From positions 1 to 54,504 of the forward strand of contig JBPEXY010000147.1 in NCBI GenBank assembly GCA_052031065.1: DNA of 54,504 nt, written 5' to 3'. Shown here piece after piece: positions 8,465-16,318 of this stretch. Each line of letters opens with the position of its first letter. Position 1 is the first letter of the stretch. Made by a program: the position numbers and the translations under genes. This DNA comes from JBPEXY01 sp052031065. GTDB lineage: Bacteria > Pseudomonadota > Gammaproteobacteria > Immundisolibacterales > Immundisolibacteraceae. Under the pieces are notes generated by a model that ran no database searches, was not told the DNA's origin, and was given only the letters and a program-made list of their open reading frames with translations.

Positions 8465-9070
8465 ATGGAATTTATGAACATCACCCGCGCCATCGGAGAA
8501 TACGTTAACGGTTGGCAAGTCAAGTACAAGGTTGACGGCGTGGAGCACCAGCCCTTTTTCGGCCTCTCCACCTATGAAGATGCACTGCGTCGCTGCCTGG
8601 TCGCGCGCAATGAGCTTTACCGAACCCACGGACTGCCACGAGCACTGAAAATTCGCGAGCTGCCGTTAAGGGCCCGCTCTACGCGCAGCAACACCGGCTG
8701 GGCTGGCATTTATCACCGCGTCGAGGTGAGTCGAAGTGGTTCTGAAACGGAAGTTCTGTCAATTTCACTGAGAAATCTAACCAACGGCAATGCAACCAAC
8801 ACCCATCTTCGACTGAGTCATTACGAAAGTTACGACGACTGTCTGGAACATGCATTAACGATGCGCAGCGAGAATGCCCGTTGTTACAACGCAATTGCCG
8901 AGGAATACAACCGGGAGATCGCTAAAGAGGCAGAAGTATTGATGGACGAAGAAGTGGAGATGCTGCAGCCCTGCCTGCAGTCGCTCAAAGGCCGTGACCC
9001 GCTGCGCTGGAAACGGGCATTGGAACGCAGCGGCGTGAAGATTCCGGCCGGCCATCAGATCGCCGCCTGA
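8465..9070 (+). CDS. Unknown protein with two AP2-like modules
   Basis: A 201-residue protein not assigned to a named family. Two segments look like AP2-type DNA-binding modules, as found in plant ERF factors and phage endonucleases. The first is at about residues 12-52 (GWQVKYKV then FFGLSTYEDALRRCLVARNEL, resembling the strand-turn-strand then helix of AP2). The second is at about 75-140 (AGIYHRVEVSRSG, then LSHYESYDDCLEHALTMR). The C-terminal 50 residues are acidic, then basic. I start at the ATG at 8465, which has CGGAG 8 nt upstream. An earlier start would overlap the preceding gene. It may be co-transcribed with the oxidoreductase. AP2 similarity is by eye, so a DNA-binding role is a hypothesis. 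Confidence 0.75.
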   Translation: MEFMNITRAIGEYVNGWQVKYKVDGVEHQPFFGLSTYEDALRRCLVARNELYRTHGLPRALKIRELPLRARSTRSNTGWAGIYHRVEVSRSGSETEVLSISLRNLTNGNATNTHLRLSHYESYDDCLEHALTMRSENARCYNAIAEEYNREIAKEAEVLMDEEVEMLQPCLQSLKGRDPLRWKRALERSGVKIPAGHQIAA

Positions 9071-9181
9071 GCGCAGACTCCTCTAAACAATTTCAGGAGT
9101 AGTTTTTCAGGTCAGATCACCTCTCGGGCCAGTGATACCTGGGAACCTGGAACTCGAACGGCTATTAAAACGCCACCACTA

Positions 9182-9204
9182 CCCCCTGGGGAGAACCCAG
9201 GGGG
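9182..9204. terminator. GC-rich hairpin between convergent genes
   Basis: CCCCCTGGG-GAGAA-CCCAGGGGG is a perfect 9-bp stem with a 5-nt loop, placed between two converging genes. It lacks a T-run on either side, so it is at best a weak bidirectional terminator or an RNA end-protecting hairpin. Confidence 0.4.
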
Positions 9205-9235
9205 CTATCAGGCACCCTGACCTGACAACCGTTTA

Positions 9236-10387
9236 TCAAAGCGTGTGCGCCAGACTCCGTGCTCTACCCCAATCAATCGGGTTATCGGCAGCGCTGGTAA
9301 ATCCAATAATCTTGAACACTTCACCCATACCGCCGGGGTGCAACAGTTGCTTGAGTCCAGCGATCTGCTGGAGATGCTCAATACTTTCCCCATCGTCCAA
9401 CTCCAACCTTTCGATCACCTTACTGGCAAGCAGAAACTGAGCCTGGCTGGTGAAACCGGAAAAATGCATCCCACCCGCTTCGCCCGCTTCGGCAATTGCA
9501 GTGAAATCCACATGCGCGGTTAGATCCTGGAGTCCGGGAAGGATTAGTGGGTTATCCGCTGCGGTATGGCGAAAGTAGCAGAGAAAGGTTCCATCACTGC
9601 GTTGCGGATGATAAAACTCCCGTCGGCCATAACCATAATCGATAAGCAGCAGCGCTCCACAACTGATTGAGCTTGCCACGCTCCTGACCCACCGTTCAGC
9701 CTCCAGACCGATCTCGGTGAGGTAACCATCAGCCAGCTGCAGCGGTTCGAGCCGATTTAGAATTTCCTGCTCATGAACCAACCGAAATTCACACTGCAAC
9801 TGACCCTGATGGTGAACAACGCCCATCTCCTCATACCCACCAGAGAATTTACGTATCCTTCTTATCGGCAGCGCATCCAGAAGTTCATTGGCAACCACCA
9901 CCCCGTTAAAGTTGTCAGGCTGCTCGTCAACCCACTCAATACGACCTGCCCACTGCGGCAGTTGTTGGCCAAGAACTTGCTGCTGGCGTTTCCTCAACGC
10001 AGGACTTTTCTCAACAATCCGGTAAGTGAAATCAGTCCTTCCCACCCTCTCCAGTTCCTTCAACACCTGTAGCGCCAGCTGGCCATTTCCAGCACCATGT
10101 TCAATAACACCAGCCTGGGGAATCTGACCAATCAGCCGACTCAGCTGACCAGCAATCGCCTGACCAAACAGGTCACTGATAACTGGCGCAGTCACAAAAT
10201 CTCCACCCGCACCAAACTGCTGATCACAGGCTGAGTAGTACCCCAATTCAGGATCGTATAGAACCAGCTCCATATAGCGGTCGAACGGAATCCAGCCTCC
10301 ATTCTGGTCAATTAAATGACATACGGCGGCAGATGTTTTTTTTGATCGCAACCTTTCAAGGGCACTAAGTTCGTGAACTTCGCTCAT
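9236..10387 (-). CDS. MidA/NDUFAF7-family SAM-dependent methyltransferase
   Basis: A 383-residue protein of the DUF185/NDUFAF7 family. Marks seen: GGWIPFDRYMELVLYDPELGYY near the N-terminus, AGGDFVTAPVISDLFGQAIA, and the SAM site VIEHGAGNGQLALQVL. Further on are VVANELLDALPIRR and LLIDYGYGRREFYHPQR. The mitochondrial relative methylates an arginine of a complex I subunit during assembly. The role of bacterial members is not established. The gene converges with the AP2-like gene and diverges from plsY. The start MSEVHELS fits the family. Confidence 0.88.
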   Translation of the reverse strand: MSEVHELSALERLRSKKTSAAVCHLIDQNGGWIPFDRYMELVLYDPELGYYSACDQQFGAGGDFVTAPVISDLFGQAIAGQLSRLIGQIPQAGVIEHGAGNGQLALQVLKELERVGRTDFTYRIVEKSPALRKRQQQVLGQQLPQWAGRIEWVDEQPDNFNGVVVANELLDALPIRRIRKFSGGYEEMGVVHHQGQLQCEFRLVHEQEILNRLEPLQLADGYLTEIGLEAERWVRSVASSISCGALLLIDYGYGRREFYHPQRSDGTFLCYFRHTAADNPLILPGLQDLTAHVDFTAIAEAGEAGGMHFSGFTSQAQFLLASKVIERLELDDGESIEHLQQIAGLKQLLHPGGMGEVFKIIGFTSAADNPIDWGRARSLAHTL

Positions 10388-10613
10388 AACCCGGACAATA
10401 TTCCCTGGGGTAAAAAAAAACGACAGGTGGCGCTGACGCGTTGAAGTAGAATTACAGACTTCATCGGAACTGCATGCGATTGGTGCTCTCCGACCTGCAC
10501 AACCTATTGACTGGAGCGCTCATTGACCTCTCGCTTGTTCAGCCTCTGCACCGTTAACTACCTTTCAGTGGTCCTGCTCTAGATAATCGCTGAGCGATCT
10601 CAGACAAGCATCA

Positions 10614-11219
10614 ATGATCGACTGGGTTCTAATTCTTATCGCTTATCTGCTCGGCTCTCTGTCGAGCGCGATCATCGTCTGCCGTATAATGGGGCTTCCA
10701 GATCCGCGCAGCGAAGGGTCTGGCAACCCCGGCACCACCAATGTACTCAGGATTGGTGGAAAGAAAGCTGCGTTGGCCACACTGGTCGGCGATTTTATGA
10801 AAGGCTATCTACCGGTGCTGTTGATGATTTTATTGCACCGGCCAGACGCTGCGGTAGTCGCAGTAATGGTAGCCGCCCTGTGCGGGCACATGTTTCCGCT
10901 GTTTTTCAAATTCCAGGGTGGTAAAGGCGTCGCGACTGCTGCAGGCTGCCTGTTCGGTCTCGCATTACCCATTGGAGCAGCGGCGGTACTGACCTGGCTG
11001 CTGGTCGCGGCGGCCACTCGCTATTCATCCCTTGCCGCGTTGATTACGGCTCTGGCGGCACCGCTTTACGCTCACTGGATCATCGCCGCACCAACCGTTA
11101 CCGCCGGCATAGTGGTCGTTTCAGCCACCATCGTCATCAGACACCGACAAAATATCAGAAATCTGCTCCGTGGAACGGAAAGCAGAATCGGCGGTTCGAT
11201 TCGCAGCGAAAATGGATAA
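10614..11219 (+). CDS. plsY: Acyl-phosphate:glycerol-3-phosphate acyltransferase PlsY
   Basis: PlsY makes lysophosphatidic acid from acyl-phosphate and glycerol-3-phosphate, the first step of membrane phospholipid synthesis. The 201-residue protein is a multi-pass membrane protein with the three family motifs: GSLSSAIIVCR near the N-terminus, the loop SGNPGTTNVLR, and GHMFPLFFKFQGGKGVAT. Length is normal. The ribosome site is weak. A short inverted repeat (CTGAG-CGAT-CTCAG, 10590-10603) lies just upstream and could affect translation. The gene precedes rpiA by 50 bp on the same strand, so the two may be co-transcribed. Confidence 0.96.
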   Translation: MIDWVLILIAYLLGSLSSAIIVCRIMGLPDPRSEGSGNPGTTNVLRIGGKKAALATLVGDFMKGYLPVLLMILLHRPDAAVVAVMVAALCGHMFPLFFKFQGGKGVATAAGCLFGLALPIGAAAVLTWLLVAAATRYSSLAALITALAAPLYAHWIIAAPTVTAGIVVVSATIVIRHRQNIRNLLRGTESRIGGSIRSENG

Positions 11220-11269
11220 GCATCACCAGAGTAAAATAGCCCGCCACTACACGCAAACGGAGTCACCGA

Positions 11270-11923
11270 GTGTCCCAGGATAATTTAAAGAAAGCGGCGG
11301 CGGAAGCTGCTCTCGAAGAAGTTAAAGAAGGGATGATCGTCGGCATCGGCACCGGCTCAACGGTCAACCACTTCATCGACCTGCTCGCAGACATTCGTGA
11401 CCGCATAGAAGGGACTGTAGCCAGCTCAGAGGCAAGCAGGAAAAGACTGGAAAACGCTGGTCTGCCGGTGCTGGAGCTCAATGCTACCGGAACTCTGCCG
11501 CTCTACGTTGACGGCGCAGATGAAGCTACCGAGAACGGCTCATTAGTAAAGGGCGGAGGTGGAGCATTAACCCGAGAGAAAATCGTTGCAACTGCTTCTT
11601 CGCGTTTTATCTGCATCGTCGATGAATCGAAAATGGTAAAAGTGCTCGGCGCATTTCCACTGCCGGTTGAAGTACTGCCCATGGCGCGCAGTTTTGTTGC
11701 CCGCAAGCTGGTTGCGCTGGGCGGTACGCCAGAATACAGAATGGATTTTACAACCGATAACGGCAACATCATCCTGGATGTCCATAACATGGACCTCACC
11801 CGCCCCACTGAAATGGAACAGCAGATCAACAACATCCCTGGCGTAATCGCCAACGGAATTTTCAGTCAACGCAAAGCAGACCGGATCATCGTCGCTACAA
11901 CAGCGGGTATCAGGATTATTTGA
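11270..11923 (+). CDS. rpiA: Ribose-5-phosphate isomerase A
   Basis: RpiA interconverts ribose-5-phosphate and ribulose-5-phosphate in the pentose phosphate pathway. The protein has 217 residues (Escherichia about 219) and all key loops: VGIGTGSTVNHFID, the phosphate-binding YVDGADEA, and KGGGGALTREKIVA with the catalytic acid region. The start is GTG at 11270 with CGGAG 7 nt upstream. It lies 50 bp after plsY and is followed by a 166-bp gap before the next gene. Confidence 0.97.
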   Translation: MSQDNLKKAAAEAALEEVKEGMIVGIGTGSTVNHFIDLLADIRDRIEGTVASSEASRKRLENAGLPVLELNATGTLPLYVDGADEATENGSLVKGGGGALTREKIVATASSRFICIVDESKMVKVLGAFPLPVEVLPMARSFVARKLVALGGTPEYRMDFTTDNGNIILDVHNMDLTRPTEMEQQINNIPGVIANGIFSQRKADRIIVATTAGIRII

Positions 11924-12039
11924 TGGCTTCGAAGCCACCACTTTGAGTTACCTTTCCATCAGAAGCAGCCTGATAGAGAAACCGGGTAAACGTTTAAGTT
12001 TCCCTTAAATTTCGCTGTAACTATAGATCCAGCTTGATC

Positions 12040-12053
12040 GTGCGATAACGCAC
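12040..12053. promoter_or_regulatory. Short inverted repeat upstream of the cNMP/rhodanese gene
   Basis: GTGCG-ATAA-CGCAC is a perfect 5-4-5 inverted repeat about 37 bp upstream of the start codon. A TATAGAT motif at 12022-12028 could be a -10 element, but no matching -35 is clear. Possible operator; low confidence. Confidence 0.28.
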
Positions 12054-12089
12054 TGTAACAATTAGCAAAACAGAGAATGAGAATCTGCA

Positions 12090-13151
12090 ATGGCTGATCA
12101 GCTCAGTGAGATAGAACAGGATCAATTACAGCGCTTTGAACCACTGGCGACGCTCGCCGGTCATCGGCTTGAGCAGTTAGCTACCCTCACTTCTCTGGAC
12201 ACGGCCGAGCCGTCAGAGGTGATTTTCGATGAGCACCTCACCGAGAAACAGGCAATTTTTCTGCTCGAAGGTGATGTTGAAATCACTGCGAAAGGCAAAC
12301 CCGACCCAATACGCGTTACTGCTGGAGATGTCAAAGCCCGTTTCTCGCTGACCAACCCCGGTTATCTCTCTGCAGTTGCCGTCACCCCCTGCAAGTTTAT
12401 TCGTATCGACGGAGATGTCCTCGATATGATGATGGCCTGGGACCAGTTAGCTACCGCCGAAACCAAGGCCGCCGCCGATGACAGCCAGGTTGATAACAGC
12501 AAGTTTCTCAACGGTTACCATAAGAGTTTCCAGCAGATTCCTATCGCCCACATCAACGAACTTTTTGAGCGTGTGGAACCGATTCCGGTTGACCAGGGAG
12601 AACTGATCATCCAGGAAGGGGATGAGGGCGACTATTTCTATCTGATTGAATATGGGGTCGCCAGGGTAACCCGCAAAGACCCGGAAACCGGTGAAGAAGT
12701 TCATCTTGCCGACATCGGTGAAGGGGCAAGCTTCGGTGAAGATGCGTTACTAACCAGTAATAAACGAAATGCGACTGTGCGCATGGACACTCGGGGAGTT
12801 TTGCTGAGGCTCTACAAAGACGATTTTCTTGAACTACTGAGCCAGCCGGTACTGAATTGGGTTGATGGCAAGGCGGCTGCAGAGCTGATCAAAAAGGGCG
12901 CGAAATGGCTCGATGTTCGCTACGGCATAGAGTTCCAGCAATCACGCCTGCCCAACGCGATCAACATGCCTCTACATGAATTGCGGGAGCGAATGGACGA
13001 ACTGAGCAAGAATGAACATTACATCTGCTACTGCAATAGCGGACGACGCAGTTCCGCAGCCGCCTACACCATGGCCAAAGAGGGTATCAAGGTTAGTGTC
13101 CTCCATGGCGGACTCTATGAGCTTCTCACCCCGGTTCGCAAGGCGAGTTAG
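12090..13151 (+). CDS. Double cyclic-nucleotide-binding-domain protein with C-terminal rhodanese domain
   Basis: A 353-residue fusion. Residues ~15-120 look like a worn cNMP-binding fold (VIFDEHLTEKQAIFLLEGDVEI) that lacks a phosphate-binding cassette. Residues ~150-255 are a fuller cNMP domain with EGDEGDYFYLIEYGVARV and the cassette FGEDALLTSNKRNATV, which keeps Glu217 and Arg226 of the ligand-binding pair. Residues ~265-350 are a rhodanese domain with active-site loop YCNSGRRSS, in which Cys315 is the expected persulfide carrier. There is no signal peptide or DNA-binding helix, so this is not a CRP-type regulator. The design suggests sulfur transfer or redox chemistry gated by a nucleotide. 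It lies 144 bp upstream of rpoH, which has its own promoter elements. Confidence 0.88.
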   Translation: MADQLSEIEQDQLQRFEPLATLAGHRLEQLATLTSLDTAEPSEVIFDEHLTEKQAIFLLEGDVEITAKGKPDPIRVTAGDVKARFSLTNPGYLSAVAVTPCKFIRIDGDVLDMMMAWDQLATAETKAAADDSQVDNSKFLNGYHKSFQQIPIAHINELFERVEPIPVDQGELIIQEGDEGDYFYLIEYGVARVTRKDPETGEEVHLADIGEGASFGEDALLTSNKRNATVRMDTRGVLLRLYKDDFLELLSQPVLNWVDGKAAAELIKKGAKWLDVRYGIEFQQSRLPNAINMPLHELRERMDELSKNEHYICYCNSGRRSSAAAYTMAKEGIKVSVLHGGLYELLTPVRKAS

Positions 13152-13211
13152 AACGCCCGCGGAGCCTTTTTCCCCCAACCCGGTTAATGCACGCCAGACC
13201 AGGCCAAACCT

Positions 13212-13238
13212 GAACTTAAACGCGGCTTAGCACTCTAA
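13212..13238 (+). promoter_or_regulatory. Sigma-E-type promoter of rpoH
   Basis: GAACTT at 13212-13217, a 16-nt spacer, then TCTAA at 13234-13238. This matches the extracytoplasmic stress factor sigma-E consensus (GAACTT, 16-17 nt, TCTRA). It also has the spacing of the sigma-E promoter of Escherichia rpoH as I recall it. The predicted transcription start falls at about 13243-13246, inside the CIRCE element. Confidence 0.7.
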
Positions 13239-13253
13239 GACGGGGAGTGCTAA
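13227..13253. promoter_or_regulatory. CIRCE operator (HrcA binding site) in front of rpoH
   Basis: TTAGCACTC, nine bases, GAGTGCTAA. The arms are perfect complements and identical to the CIRCE consensus that binds the heat-shock repressor HrcA. It covers the -10 box and predicted start point of the sigma-E-type promoter and ends 42 bp before the rpoH start codon. HrcA bound here should block transcription and be released on heat shock. No hrcA gene is in the window. Confidence 0.92.
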
Positions 13254-13295
13254 AATCACCCATCAATCGGGATGGTCCGACAGCGGAGAACCATT

Positions 13296-14144
13296 ATGAG
13301 CCACGCGATTATGAGCCTGTCGCCGACTAGCGACAATCTGAACCATTTTATTCAGGTAGCCAATGCTGCTCCTTATCTCTCTGAGGATGAGGAGTTCGCG
13401 CTCGGCCATCGTCTGCAGCAGGAGAATGACCTCGATGCGGCACGGCAGTTGGTGATGTCTCATTTACGCTACGTTATTTATCTCGCGCGCGGCTATAAAG
13501 GTTACGGACTACCACTTGCAGACCTGATTCAGGAAGGCAGTATCGGCCTGATGAAAGCCGCACGTAAATTCGACCCCACCCGGGGGGTACGACTTGTCTC
13601 CTTCGCGGCACACTGGATCAAGGCCGAAATCCACGAATATGTGTTGCGCAATTGGCATATCGTTAAAGTAGCGACGACCAAGGCCCAGCGTAAACTGTTC
13701 TTCAACCTGCGCAGCAAGAAGCAACGGCTTGGCTGGATCAGCCAGCGGGAAGCTGAGCAGGTGGCTGAAGAACTCGGCGTCTCTTCAGATGAAGTCCTGG
13801 AAATGGATGCCCGATTAAACGAACGGCCGCTGGCGTTTGACGGCTATGATGACGATGAAGAGAGCCTTGCAACGACGCCTGCAGCGTATCTCGAATCAGA
13901 CCTGGCCAATCCTGAAAATGATGTTTTACAACAGGACCTGCATCAGAAGCAGTCTCTCCAGCTTGAGGAGGCGCTCGGCAGCCTTGACGAGCGCAGTCAG
14001 ACGATCATCTCGTCCCGTTGGTTAAGCGAAAAGAAGGTTGGTCTGCAGGAGCTGGGCGACCGCTATGGAATCTCCGCAGAAAGAGTACGCCAGCTGGAAA
14101 ACCAGGCGATGAAAAAACTGCGGGCCCAGCTGGTCGATGCCTGA
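13296..14144 (+). CDS. rpoH: RNA polymerase heat-shock sigma factor sigma-32
   Basis: RpoH directs RNA polymerase to heat-shock promoters. The 282-residue protein has sigma region 2 (HLRYVIYLARGYKGYGLPLADLIQEG and the -10 recognition part FDPTRGVRLVSFAAHWIKAEI). It has the RpoH box KAQRKLFFNLRSKKQRLGW, which separates it from RpoD and RpoS, and region 4 with a C-terminal helix-turn-helix (LQELGDRYGISAERVRQLE). I start at the ATG at 13296, with GGAGA 7 nt upstream; eight codons upstream are open but unlikely. Control appears to combine a sigma-E-type promoter and a CIRCE operator. The stop overlaps the start of a DUF2970 gene. Confidence 0.97.
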   Translation: MSHAIMSLSPTSDNLNHFIQVANAAPYLSEDEEFALGHRLQQENDLDAARQLVMSHLRYVIYLARGYKGYGLPLADLIQEGSIGLMKAARKFDPTRGVRLVSFAAHWIKAEIHEYVLRNWHIVKVATTKAQRKLFFNLRSKKQRLGWISQREAEQVAEELGVSSDEVLEMDARLNERPLAFDGYDDDEESLATTPAAYLESDLANPENDVLQQDLHQKQSLQLEEALGSLDERSQTIISSRWLSEKKVGLQELGDRYGISAERVRQLENQAMKKLRAQLVDA

Positions 14145-14376
14145 CCAGCAACAGCCAGACAAAGCTGAAAGCCCAGCCGAAAAGCTGGGCTTTTTTTCTC
14201 TGCTGAAAGAAATATTGTGGTCATTCCTTGGCGTTCGCACACACAAGGGCTACGAACACGCCTTTCAACACGCCAGAGCGCGCGACCTGATTCTGGTCGG
14301 GATCCTCACTACTGTTCTGTTTGTGCTGATCCTGATTGCGATAGCCTACCTGGCAATCAGTTATGCAACCCGCTGA
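14137..14376 (+). CDS. DUF2970 small membrane protein
   Basis: A 79-residue protein with one strong C-terminal transmembrane helix (residues ~50-76, LILVGILTTVLFVLILIAI) preceded by the DUF2970 core LLKEILWSFLGVRTHKGYEHAF. In many proteobacteria DUF2970 genes sit inside cytochrome c oxidase clusters; here the gene lies beside ctaB at the end of such a cluster but on the opposite strand. Its ATG overlaps the last codons of rpoH, which suggests translational coupling. A strong intrinsic terminator lies inside its codons 11-20, before the conserved core. A start after the hairpin would need a TTG at about 14215, which would cut into the core, so I keep the upstream ATG. Confidence 0.8.
   Translation: MPDQQQPDKAESPAEKLGFFSLLKEILWSFLGVRTHKGYEHAFQHARARDLILVGILTTVLFVLILIAIAYLAISYATR
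14168..14197 (+). terminator. Rho-independent terminator of rpoH, inside the DUF2970 reading frame
   Basis: AAAGCCCAGC, loop CGAAAA, GCTGGGCTTT, then more T residues. This is a perfect 10-bp stem followed by a T-run, 24 bp after the rpoH stop. It is a textbook terminator for rpoH but is also translated as part of the overlapping small gene. Ribosomes on that gene could keep the hairpin from forming. Confidence 0.85.
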
Positions 14377-14382
14377 CGTTCT

Positions 14383-15330
14383 CTACCAAAGCCCTGACAA
14401 CCTACCGGGTAGATAGTGATCAACCAGCATCACCGCAAAAATTGCCATCAGATAAACAATCGAGTAGCGAAAGGTAGCCATTGCAACCAGGTCGTCTCCA
14501 TTACGGTAAAGACGCCAGGCCCAAATCATAAACCGCCCACCCAGGGCTAAGGCTCCCAGCAGGTATAGTTCACCCGAGAGGCCGAACACAAACGGAAACA
14601 GGGAAACTACCAGAAGCAAAATGGTGTAGAGCAACACATGCAAACGGGTAAACTCAACACCATGAGTCACCGGCAGCATGGGTACAGCGGCCAATGAATA
14701 CTCCTCCCGCCGCGCGATCGCCAGTGCCCAAAAATGGGGAGGCGTCCAGATAAAAATAATAATCACCAACAGCAGCGCTTCAGGGTCAAGCTGGCCCGTT
14801 ACCGCCACCCACCCCAACGCCGGCGGCGCAGCTCCGGCGATACCACCAATAACAATATTCTGTGGCGTCGCCCGCTTAAGATAGACGGTGTACACCACTG
14901 CATAGCCGATCAGCGACAGAAAAGTCAGCAGCGCCGTCAATGGATTAACCAGCACTACCAGAATGACCATCGACAGTACACCGATGACCACCGCAAACAG
15001 CATCGCCCTGTGGGGCAAGACCTCCCCTTGCGGTAACGGCCTGGACTGCGTGCGCTTCATCAAAGCGTCGGCCCGGGCATCAATCACCTGATTAATTGCA
15101 GCGGCACTTGAGGCAGCCAGGAATATCCCAAGATTACCCCATAAAAGCGCAGACAGCGGCACCTGACCCGGCACCGCCATATACATACCGATAACCGCAG
15201 TAAAGCAGATTAACGCGACAACCCGCGGTTTACAGAGCGCCAGATAACTGCGCCAGACCGCAACACTCGGTTTGGCAACACCGTCTCTTGCAGCTGACTC
15301 ATTCACTGGCTCACTGCTCGAGAACGGCAT
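14383..15330 (-). CDS. ctaB: Protoheme IX farnesyltransferase (heme O synthase)
   Basis: This membrane prenyltransferase turns heme B into heme O by adding farnesyl, the first step to heme A for the caa3 oxidase. The 315 residues hold about nine membrane segments and the two aspartate-rich UbiA-family motifs: NQVIDARADALMKRTQSRPLP (first, with the NxxxDxxxD pattern) and the later YSLAAVPMLPVTHG region. The CtaB starting motif YLALCKPRVVALICFTAVIGMY is present. It is the last gene of the minus-strand oxidase cluster, and its start overlaps the end of ctaA by 28 bp. Confidence 0.96.
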   Translation of the reverse strand: MPFSSSEPVNESAARDGVAKPSVAVWRSYLALCKPRVVALICFTAVIGMYMAVPGQVPLSALLWGNLGIFLAASSAAAINQVIDARADALMKRTQSRPLPQGEVLPHRAMLFAVVIGVLSMVILVVLVNPLTALLTFLSLIGYAVVYTVYLKRATPQNIVIGGIAGAAPPALGWVAVTGQLDPEALLLVIIIFIWTPPHFWALAIARREEYSLAAVPMLPVTHGVEFTRLHVLLYTILLLVVSLFPFVFGLSGELYLLGALALGGRFMIWAWRLYRNGDDLVAMATFRYSIVYLMAIFAVMLVDHYLPGRLSGLW

Positions 15331-16289
15331 GCCAGATAATTTAACGTCGCGACCGCCAGTAGTAACAGGGCGGCAACTCCGTTATGCGCTACGGCGACCG
15401 GTAACGGCAGGTAAAACCAGACATTGGCCAGCCCCAGACAGAACTGAGCGAGAAGAAGCACAACGATCATCAGCAGCGTTTGCCGCAGCACTCTAGCGGT
15501 ACTCCTGCGCCACAGAACCGCCACACCAGCCAGAATCACAAGAAAGGTAATAACTGCACCGACCCGGTGAGAATAATGAATCGCGATACGTGCCGGACTA
15601 TCCAGGATACCTCCCTCGTAATCGATACCCAGCCCATGCCAGGGCTTGAAACCATTGGCAAAATCCATGGCCGGCAGCCATTGGCCATTACACTGGGGCA
15701 ACCCGACACAGGCTAGCGCAGCGTAGTTGGTACTGGTCCAGCCTCCAAGCAGTATCTGGACGACCAAAATCGCCAGCATCAGCGCGGGCACGCCAATTGG
15801 AAAACCCCCAGGCAGGTCACGAGCTATTCCTGGCTGCCTGCCAAGCACGATCAGCCAGAGCAGGGTCAGGGTTCCCAAGCCGCCCACCAGGTGCGCGGTA
15901 ACCACCAGCGGCTTAACCAGCAGTGTCACTGTCCACATACCAAGCAGCACTTGCAATATGACTAGACCCGCCAAAGCGGTAACCACCCCGCGTTGTTCAC
16001 CCCGTGTGAACCATTCTTGCAGAAAAAGCACCAGAATTAGTAATCCGAGCAGCCCTGCCGCATAGCGGTGAACCATCTCCTTCCACGCCTTGCCCACCTC
16101 GACTGGGCGTTGAGGGAACGCTGAATTGGCTGCAGCTATCTCGGAATGGCTTTCAGGGACACCGACATGACCATAACAACCCGGCCAGTCCGGGCAACCG
16201 AGACCGGCATCAGATAGACGTGTGTAGGCTCCCAGCACGACGACGATCACCGCGAGAACTACCCCAACTGAAGGTAACAATCGATTCAT
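15303..16289 (-). CDS. ctaA: Heme A synthase (COX15/CtaA)
   Basis: CtaA oxidises the C8 methyl of heme O to a formyl group, giving heme A. The 328-residue protein has about eight membrane helices, the N-terminal GAYTRLSDAGLGCPDWPGCYG signature, and conserved heme-ligand histidines in EMVHRYAAGLLG, TAHLVGGLGTL, IHYSHRVGAVI and AVAHNGVAALLL. The two N-terminal cysteines fit the class with the Cys pair in the first outer loop. I chose the ATG at 16289; a TTG three codons upstream is possible. Neither start has a strong ribosome site. Confidence 0.95.
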   Translation of the reverse strand: MNRLLPSVGVVLAVIVVVLGAYTRLSDAGLGCPDWPGCYGHVGVPESHSEIAAANSAFPQRPVEVGKAWKEMVHRYAAGLLGLLILVLFLQEWFTRGEQRGVVTALAGLVILQVLLGMWTVTLLVKPLVVTAHLVGGLGTLTLLWLIVLGRQPGIARDLPGGFPIGVPALMLAILVVQILLGGWTSTNYAALACVGLPQCNGQWLPAMDFANGFKPWHGLGIDYEGGILDSPARIAIHYSHRVGAVITFLVILAGVAVLWRRSTARVLRQTLLMIVVLLLAQFCLGLANVWFYLPLPVAVAHNGVAALLLLAVATLNYLACRSRAVSQ

Positions 16290-16318
16290 GGTTAGCAAGA
16301 GATTTCAGTGATTTCTGA

